Part shown: positions 58,351 to 64,000 of the stretch, piece by piece
Position numbering within the stretch: the stretch's first letter is position 1
Layout of the letters: each line of letters opens with the position of its first letter
Source of the DNA: Alteribacter populi
Lineage (GTDB): Bacteria; Bacillota; Bacilli; Bacillales; Salisediminibacteriaceae
Reading direction: 5' to 3'
NCBI RefSeq assembly: GCF_002352765.1
Contig: NZ_KZ293963.1
Coordinates: 2,192,368 to 2,256,367 of the forward strand
Length of the DNA stretch: 64,000 bases
Program-made: the position numbers and the translations under genes
Notes under the pieces: generated by a model
Seen by the model: only the letters and a program-made list of their open reading frames with translations
What the model was told of the DNA's origin: nothing
Databases searched by the model: none

Positions 58351-61227
58351 TTACCCACTCGTCACCGATTCTTTTGATTTCATCCGCTCCTCCATCCGCT
58401 TACGGTCTCTTTCGAGGATCGGCTTTAAATAATTTCCGGTATACGAACCTTCTACACCAGCTACTTTTTCCGGAGTTCCACTCGCGACAAGCTTTCCGCC
58501 TTTATCTCCGCCTTCAGGCCCGAGGTCGATAATGTGGTCAACGGTTTTAATCACGTCTAAATTATGCTCGATCACTAAGACCGTATCACCATTTTCCACC
58601 AACCTCTGCAATACTTTTAACAATCGGTCAATATCATGGACGTGGAGTCCTGTTGTAGGCTCGTCGAGAATGTACAGTGTCCTACCGTTTGAACGACGGT
58701 GTAATTGTGATGCAAGCTTCACGCGCTGTGCTTCTCCACCGGATAATGTTGTAGCCGGCTGCCCAAGCGTCATGTACCCGAGCCCCACATCATATAGTGT
58801 CTGAACTTTTCGTTTAATTTTCGGGATATTCTCAAAGAATGCCACCGCATCTTCCACAGTCATTGCTAAGACATCCGCAATTGTTTTTCCTTTATACTTC
58901 ACATCTAACGTTTCCCTGTTGTAGCGTTTTCCGTCACACTCTTCACAAGGAACGTACACATCAGGGAGAAAGTGCATCTCAATTTTAATAATGCCATCCC
59001 CACGACATGCTTCACAACGACCTCCCTTTACGTTGAAACTGAATCGACCTTTTTTATAGCCGCGGACCTTCGCTTCATTTGTCATCGCAAACACATCACG
59101 AATGTCATCAAAAACACCTGTATATGTAGCTGCATTCGACCTCGGGGTTCGACCTATTGGAGACTGGTCAATGTCTACTACTTTCTCCAGATGTTCAATG
59201 CCTTTCATTTGTTTATGAGCACCAGGTTTATTTTTTGCTGTTGTTAATTTTTGAGCAAGAGACTTATACAAAATATCATTGATCATTGTACTTTTACCTG
59301 ATCCCGACACACCGGTGACTGCTACAAATATTCCTAGAGGAATATCAATTGACGTATTCTTCAGGTTGTTTTCTGTTGCTCCTTTTATCGAGATCAGTCG
59401 GCCATCGGACTTTCTTCTATTGACCGGAAGAGGAATGAACTTTTTCCCGGATAAATATTGGCCCGTCAACGATTCACCATCGTCCATAATTTCTGCCGGT
59501 GAACCTTCAGACGTAATTTGACCGCCGTGTGCCCCAGCACCAGGACCAATATCAATAATATGATCTGCCGCGAGCATCGTATCTTCATCATGTTCTACTA
59601 CAATCAGTGTGTTCCCTAAATCCCGCATTCTTTCTAAGGTGCGAATCAGACGATCATTGTCACGTTGGTGCAGTCCTATCGAAGGTTCATCGAGAATATA
59701 TAATACACCCATCAAAGCTGACCCAATTTGGGTAGCTAAGCGAATCCGCTGTGCTTCACCACCTGACAAAGTACCCGCCGGACGAGACAACGTTAAGTAT
59801 TCTAATCCAACATTAATTAAAAATCCGAGTCGCTCCTCAATTTCACGTAAAATCATTTTAGCAATCGTCATGTCTTTTTCGGAAAGCTCAAGGTTCTCAA
59901 AAAACACTTTCGCATCTTTTACGGAGTAGTCCGTTACTTCTCCGACATGTTTTCCGCCAATTAGCACGCTGAGACTTTCTTTACGTAAACGATTCCCTTT
60001 ACATGCCGGACAAGGTTTTTGTGTCATATACCCTACCATTTGTTCGCGAATATAATCAGAGCCTGTCTCATGATATCTGCGAGAAATGTTATGAATGACG
60101 CCTTCAAAATAAATTTCTTTCTCACGCACATTGCCAAATTCATTTTCATAACGGAAGTATATTTTTTCTTTCCCACTTCCATAGAGCACTTTATCCATTT
60201 GCTGCTTTGGCAGCTGCTCAACAGGAGCATCCATGTCGATGCCGAAATGTTCACACACGCTGCGCAAAAGCTCAGGGTAGTATTGTGAACTGGTTGGTTC
60301 CCAAGGGGCAATTGCATGTTCCTTCAGTGAACGGCTCCAATCTGGAACGACAAGATCGAGGTCAACTTCAAGCTTGCTTCCCAATCCGTCACAAGATGAA
60401 CAAGCACCGAATGGGCTGTTAAATGAAAACATACGAGGCTCTAGTTCACCAATAGAAAATCCACAATGTGGACATGCATGTTTCTGGCTAAAAAGAAGCT
60501 CCTCTTCTCCAATTACATCGACCACTACACGCCCATCCGCTATATGAAGTGCTGCTTCCAAAGAATCAGCCAGCCGTGAGTCAATCCCCTCTTTTATAAC
60601 AATCCGGTCAATCACAACTTCAATGTTATGTTTTTTATTTTTTTCAAGTTCAATTTCTTCCGCCGCTTCCCGCATCTCACCGTTAATACGGACGCGAACA
60701 TAGCCTTGTTTTTTAATGTCTTCAATTACTTTGGCATGAGTACCTTTTCTTCCTGAGACTACCGGTGCTAAAATCTGCATTTTTGTACGATCGGGATAAG
60801 CCAGCATTCGATCAGCCATTTGCTGTACCGTTTGAGAACTGATTTCAATGCCATGATTAGGACAAACAGGCTTTCCAACCCGGGCAAATAAGAGTCGTAA
60901 ATAATCATAGATTTCAGTCACTGTACCTACTGTCGAGCGCGGATTCCGACTCGTTGTTTTTTGGTCAATCGAGATTGCGGGGGAAAGACCTTCAATCGCA
61001 TCGACATCTGGTTTATCCATTTGTCCAAGAAACTGACGTGCATAAGCAGAAAGAGATTCTACATAACGACGTTGACCTTCTGCATAAATGGTGTCAAAGG
61101 CCAGTGAGGATTTCCCGGAGCCGGATAACCCGGTAAAAACAACGAGTTTATCACGAGGAATCGTCACGTCGACTCCCTTTAAATTATGGGAGCGTGCCCC
61201 CTTAATAACGATGTTTTCTAATGCCAT
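58351..61227 (-). CDS. uvrA: Excinuclease ABC subunit A
   Basis: UvrA finds bulky DNA lesions and loads UvrB in nucleotide excision repair. The 958-residue protein has two ABC ATPase modules (GLSGSGKSSLAFDT near 30-45 and GVSGSGKSTMIND in the second half), two LSGGEAQR signatures, and zinc-finger cysteines CPHCGF, CPACKG and CEACRGDG/CEEC. ATG 61227 follows GGGTGAG; the in-frame start four codons earlier precedes it. It lies 8 bp after uvrB. Confidence 0.98.
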   Translation of the reverse strand: MALENIVIKGARSHNLKGVDVTIPRDKLVVFTGLSGSGKSSLAFDTIYAEGQRRYVESLSAYARQFLGQMDKPDVDAIEGLSPAISIDQKTTSRNPRSTVGTVTEIYDYLRLLFARVGKPVCPNHGIEISSQTVQQMADRMLAYPDRTKMQILAPVVSGRKGTHAKVIEDIKKQGYVRVRINGEMREAAEEIELEKNKKHNIEVVIDRIVIKEGIDSRLADSLEAALHIADGRVVVDVIGEEELLFSQKHACPHCGFSIGELEPRMFSFNSPFGACSSCDGLGSKLEVDLDLVVPDWSRSLKEHAIAPWEPTSSQYYPELLRSVCEHFGIDMDAPVEQLPKQQMDKVLYGSGKEKIYFRYENEFGNVREKEIYFEGVIHNISRRYHETGSDYIREQMVGYMTQKPCPACKGNRLRKESLSVLIGGKHVGEVTDYSVKDAKVFFENLELSEKDMTIAKMILREIEERLGFLINVGLEYLTLSRPAGTLSGGEAQRIRLATQIGSALMGVLYILDEPSIGLHQRDNDRLIRTLERMRDLGNTLIVVEHDEDTMLAADHIIDIGPGAGAHGGQITSEGSPAEIMDDGESLTGQYLSGKKFIPLPVNRRKSDGRLISIKGATENNLKNTSIDIPLGIFVAVTGVSGSGKSTMINDILYKSLAQKLTTAKNKPGAHKQMKGIEHLEKVVDIDQSPIGRTPRSNAATYTGVFDDIRDVFAMTNEAKVRGYKKGRFSFNVKGGRCEACRGDGIIKIEMHFLPDVYVPCEECDGKRYNRETLDVKYKGKTIADVLAMTVEDAVAFFENIPKIKRKVQTLYDVGLGYMTLGQPATTLSGGEAQRVKLASQLHRRSNGRTLYILDEPTTGLHVHDIDRLLKVLQRLVENGDTVLVIEHNLDVIKTVDHIIDLGPEGGDKGGKLVASGTPEKVAGVEGSYTGNYLKPILERDRKRMEERMKSKESVTSG

Positions 61228-61235
61228 GTACGTTC

Positions 61236-63236
61236 TCACCCTTCCGCTTTCAATTCAATAATCACATCACGCAGTTCGGCGGCTCGCTCGAAATCGAGCG
61301 CTTTTGCCGCGTCCTTCATTTCTGTATCCATTCGTTCGATCACTTTTTCTCGCTCTTTTTTGCTCATCTTTTGTTGTGGAGGTATGGCTGCACCTTTATC
61401 TCCATAGCTCTCGCCTTCCTCGGCTGCATAAGTCGCTTGAATGAGTTCAGGGATATCCTTTTGGATCGTTTGTGGCGTGATCCCGTGTTTCTCATTAAAC
61501 TCTTTTTGAACTGTTCGGCGACGTTTTGTTTCTTCAATGGCAATTTCCATTGATTTCGTCATTTTATCCGCGTACATAATCACATGCCCATTCGCATTTC
61601 GAGCGGCGCGTCCCATCGTCTGAATCAATGAACGTTCTGCACGAAGAAACCCTTCTTTGTCTGCGTCCAATATAGCCACAAGCGATACTTCGGGGATGTC
61701 GAGCCCTTCACGAAGTAAGTTAATACCGACAAGTACATCGAATTCCCCTCGCCTTAAATCACGGATAATCTGAATTCGTTCAAGCGTTTTAATATCAGAA
61801 TGGAGGTACTTTACACGAACTCCAAGTTCTTTAAAGTAGTTCGTTAAATCCTCGGACATTTTCTTCGTTAATGTTGTGACAAGCACACGTTCGTTGCGCT
61901 CACGTCTTAAGCGGATTTCTTCAATCAAATCGTCAATTTGACCTTCAATCGGTCGAATGTCCACTGAAGGATCCAAAAGCCCCGTTGGACGGATAATTTG
62001 CTCTACCATTATAGGACAGTGCTCGAGTTCGTACGGCCCTGGTGTAGCAGACACAAATACCGCCTGATCTATGTGCTTTTCAAATTCTCCAAATTTTAAC
62101 GGACGGTTATCTTTTGCTGAAGGAAGTCTAAAGCCGTGATCAACTAACACCCCTTTACGCGCCTGATCGCCATTGTACATCCCACGTACTTGAGGCAGCG
62201 TGACGTGAGATTCATCTACGATAAGTAAAGAATCATCAGGGAAAAAGTCCATCAACGTATAGGGAGTCGCTCCTGCTTCCCGGAAGGTCAAGTGTCGCGA
62301 ATAGTTTTCAATGCCTGAACAAAAGCCCATTTCCTGCATCATTTCGATATCATAACGTGTTCTTTGCTCCAAACGCTGGGCTTCGAGAAGCTTTCCTTTT
62401 TCATGGAGTACTTTCAGCGTTTCTTCAAGCTCCTTCTCTATATTCACTATCGCTTTTTTTAACTTTTCTTCCCGAGTAACGAAGTGAGAAGCCGGAAAAA
62501 TCGCTACATGATTTCGCTCGCCAAGAACTTCACCCGTCAAAGCATCAACCTCTGTAATTCGGTCAATCTCATCGCCGAAAAACTCAACTCTCATACAATG
62601 TTCATCTCTAGAGGCAGGAAAAATTTCTACAACATCTCCACGAACTCTAAACGTACCACGTGTAAAGTTAATATCATTCCGCTCATATTGAACGTCAACC
62701 AAATTGCGAAGTAGGTTGTTTCGCTCTATTTCCATACCAACCCGGAGCGACACAACTAGCTCCCTATATTCCGTTGGCGAACCTAAACCATAAATACACG
62801 AAACACTGGCAACGATAATCACATCATTTCGTTCAATTAAAGCACTCGTTGCAGAGTGGCGTAATTTATCGATTTCATCATTAATACTTGCATCTTTTTC
62901 AATAAAAGTATCAGATTGGGGAATGTAGGCCTCTGGTTGATAATAATCGTAGTAACTAACGAAGTATTCGACAGCATTGTTCGGGAAAAATTCTTTAAAC
63001 TCGCTGTATAATTGCCCAGCTAATGTTTTATTATGAGCGATGACGAGTGTTGGTTTGTTCACCTGTTGGATCACATTCGACACAGTGAACGTTTTCCCCG
63101 TACCCGTCGCCCCTAAAAGGGTTTGGAACTTCTTTCCTTTATGAATTCCTTCAGTCAACTGTTCAATTGCTTTCGGCTGATCTCCTTGGGGTTCATATTT
63201 AGAAACTAATTGAAATGTATTTTGTTCCTCACTCAC
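61236..63236 (-). CDS. uvrB: Excinuclease ABC subunit B
   Basis: UvrB verifies damage and recruits UvrC. The 666-residue helicase-like protein has Walker A GATGTGKTF, the beta-hairpin stretch YYDYYQPEAYIPQ, the motif NLLREGLDIPEVSLVAILDADKEG in parts, and the C-terminal UVR domain (AKALDFERAAELRDVI). The start is GTG 63236, eight bases after GGAGG; an adjacent GTG at 63239 and an ORF start at 63254 are less fitting. A LexA box and promoter lie upstream, so it is probably SOS-induced with uvrA. Confidence 0.98.
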   Translation of the reverse strand: MSEEQNTFQLVSKYEPQGDQPKAIEQLTEGIHKGKKFQTLLGATGTGKTFTVSNVIQQVNKPTLVIAHNKTLAGQLYSEFKEFFPNNAVEYFVSYYDYYQPEAYIPQSDTFIEKDASINDEIDKLRHSATSALIERNDVIIVASVSCIYGLGSPTEYRELVVSLRVGMEIERNNLLRNLVDVQYERNDINFTRGTFRVRGDVVEIFPASRDEHCMRVEFFGDEIDRITEVDALTGEVLGERNHVAIFPASHFVTREEKLKKAIVNIEKELEETLKVLHEKGKLLEAQRLEQRTRYDIEMMQEMGFCSGIENYSRHLTFREAGATPYTLMDFFPDDSLLIVDESHVTLPQVRGMYNGDQARKGVLVDHGFRLPSAKDNRPLKFGEFEKHIDQAVFVSATPGPYELEHCPIMVEQIIRPTGLLDPSVDIRPIEGQIDDLIEEIRLRRERNERVLVTTLTKKMSEDLTNYFKELGVRVKYLHSDIKTLERIQIIRDLRRGEFDVLVGINLLREGLDIPEVSLVAILDADKEGFLRAERSLIQTMGRAARNANGHVIMYADKMTKSMEIAIEETKRRRTVQKEFNEKHGITPQTIQKDIPELIQATYAAEEGESYGDKGAAIPPQQKMSKKEREKVIERMDTEMKDAAKALDFERAAELRDVIIELKAEG

Positions 63237-63384
63237 CACAATGACCTCCTTCACTTTTCCATTTCTGCAAAGACTCTATATCAAGTTAAAAACATCAAAT
63301 TAAAGAAAATTCTAATTTAAAATAACGCCCATCATACATTCAAATATTTGGATAATATTACTCCCTTACCCATTCTTAACCTAT

Positions 63385-63442
63385 CTTCATCATTATACCA
63401 CAAATATCATTCAAAAAACCAAAATATACGAACATATGTTTT
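63385..63442 (-). promoter_or_regulatory. uvrBA promoter with LexA (SOS) box
   Basis: CGAACATATGTTTT (63429-63442) matches the Bacillus LexA/DinR consensus CGAACRNRYGTTYC at all but the last fixed base. Downstream on the minus strand lies TGGTATAAT, an extended -10 (TATAAT at 63392-63397). The -35 is weak. SOS control of uvrBA is known in B. subtilis. Confidence 0.75.
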
Positions 63443-63445
63443 TAA

Positions 63446-63495
63446 ATTGTACGGGGACAGTCCCCTGAACTTTAGGTGCGACTGCCCGTCGCACA
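63446..63495. repeat. REP-like element (copy 8)
   Basis: TTGTACGGGGACAGTCCCCTGAAC followed by GTGCGACTGCCCGTCGCAC, so the right half is a variant hairpin (GTGCGAC...GTCGCAC). It lies directly upstream of the LexA box of uvrB. Confidence 0.7.
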
Positions 63496-63527
63496 AAAAA
63501 AGAAGACCTATTAAAGGTCCTCTATCT
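63495..63527 (-). terminator. Terminator of the gene at the right edge
   Basis: On the minus strand GAGGACCT and AGGTCTTC form an 8-bp stem (one wobble) with a short loop, followed by TTTTTTTG, a few bases after the stop at 63533. Confidence 0.8.
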
Positions 63528-63532
63528 TATAT

Positions 63533-64000
63533 TTAATTTGTGTTATCTTTCTTTACCTGTTCTGTGTGTGAAAGCTCTGAGCTTTTTTCACCATTTTTCA
63601 TAGCTGATTTCAAACCATCCGCCTGCGTAATTTCTGTCCCACTCTCTGATAAATTTGTACTTTCTTCACCTGTTTCGTATTCACCGGAGACTTTAACACC
63701 TTCATAGTTTTCCTCTACAGCAGCTACTTCTTCCTCTGTATTTAAAGAATCGGTCGAATCAGGAGAGTCACCTAAGACGGTTTCACGGTCTTTTTGGACG
63801 ATAAGGGAGTAGCGAAGTCCTTTACCGGAGAGGTTTCCTACTTCATCATCCGGTACAAATAACAGCCCTAATTGATAGTGGTCTCCTTGATAGACTGATG
63901 ATTGCGCAAACCGTTTTTCACCTTGATGATCCACAACCTCTAGTTTACAAAAAGCAGCCTTATTTTGAAGTGCTTCGTACAATTCTATTTGTGAATTCAC
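63533..64000 (-). CDS. C-terminal part of an unidentified protein (possibly PDZ/MinJ-like)
   Basis: The frame is open to the window edge, and the GTG at 64000 need not be the start. The first 75 residues seen (LYEALQNKAAFCKLEVVDHQGEKRFAQ, LGLLFVPDDE) look like a folded domain. The remaining about 80 residues are acidic and Ser/Thr/Glu rich and end KKDNTN. In B. subtilis the genes upstream of uvrB include csbA and the PDZ-domain gene minJ, so a MinJ-like C terminus is one guess. I do not recognise a diagnostic motif. Confidence 0.6.
   Translation of the reverse strand: MNSQIELYEALQNKAAFCKLEVVDHQGEKRFAQSSVYQGDHYQLGLLFVPDDEVGNLSGKGLRYSLIVQKDRETVLGDSPDSTDSLNTEEEVAAVEENYEGVKVSGEYETGEESTNLSESGTEITQADGLKSAMKNGEKSSELSHTEQVKKDNTN

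Overview
The window is chromosomal DNA of a low-GC, spore-forming type Firmicute of the family Bacillaceae. The evidence is the run of gene neighbourhoods known from Bacillus subtilis: smpB-rnr-est-secG, eno-gpmI-tpiA-pgk-gapA-cggR, clpP/crh-whiA-yvcK-rapZ-yvcI-trxB-yvcD, the hisZGDBHAFI operon, yvoF-ppaX-yvoD-lgt-hprK, yvlDCB and uvrBA. Bacillus-type CggR, CtsR and LexA boxes agree with this. The genus cannot be fixed from sequence alone; an alkaliphilic or halotolerant relative is a guess. Almost all genes are on the minus strand.

Region 1 (1-18 kb) is accessory metabolism. It starts with an MFS transporter fragment and a MocR/GntR-aminotransferase regulator, divergent from an EamA exporter. 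A glutamine-rich small protein follows. A TetR regulator then faces a kynU-kynB-kynA operon (tryptophan to anthranilate). Next comes an eight-gene minus-strand operon, prpC-prpD-prpB-acyl-CoA dehydrogenase-mmsB-mmsA-enoyl-CoA hydratase-HIBYL-CoA hydrolase. It covers the distal valine pathway (isobutyryl-CoA to propionyl-CoA) and three enzymes of the methylcitrate cycle (propionyl-CoA to pyruvate and succinate). Its leader carries a clear cobalamin (B12) riboswitch followed by an intrinsic terminator, a 19-bp palindrome and a 54-codon ORF. Control of a B12-independent propionate route by a B12 riboswitch is the most interesting observation here.

Region 2 (18-24.5 kb) holds a secreted protein of unknown function, tmRNA (ssrA, tag GKEENNFALAA) and the smpB-rnr-est-secG cluster. 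Region 3 (24.5-34.7 kb) is the lower glycolysis operon under CggR, with a CggR operator and promoter in the leader, then a glutaredoxin-like gene, sigma-54 (rpoN/sigL) and clpP with a CtsR box. Region 4 (35-42.3 kb) is crh, whiA, yvcK, rapZ, a Nudix hydrolase, a roughly 1-kb repeat-filled gap, trxB and a TPR protein. Region 5 (42.6-49.1 kb) is a contiguous histidine operon. Region 6 (49.2-58 kb) has a Ca2+/H+ antiporter, acyltransferase, ppaX, yvoD, lgt, hprK, yvlD, yvlC and yvlB. Region 7 (58.3-64 kb) is uvrBA with a LexA-box promoter and the 3' end of an unidentified gene. Crh, HPrK and PpaX, which together set the level of seryl-phosphorylated HPr/Crh in catabolite control, all occur in this window.

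From about 24 kb onward, the intergenic spaces are studded with at least three families of dispersed elements: REP-like GGGGACNGTCCCC hairpins, TGTTCAAAAA-ended inverted-repeat elements, and GGAGCTAGACATCGAAACG fragments. There is also one degenerate 20-22 bp tandem array with a GACCAGAT core.
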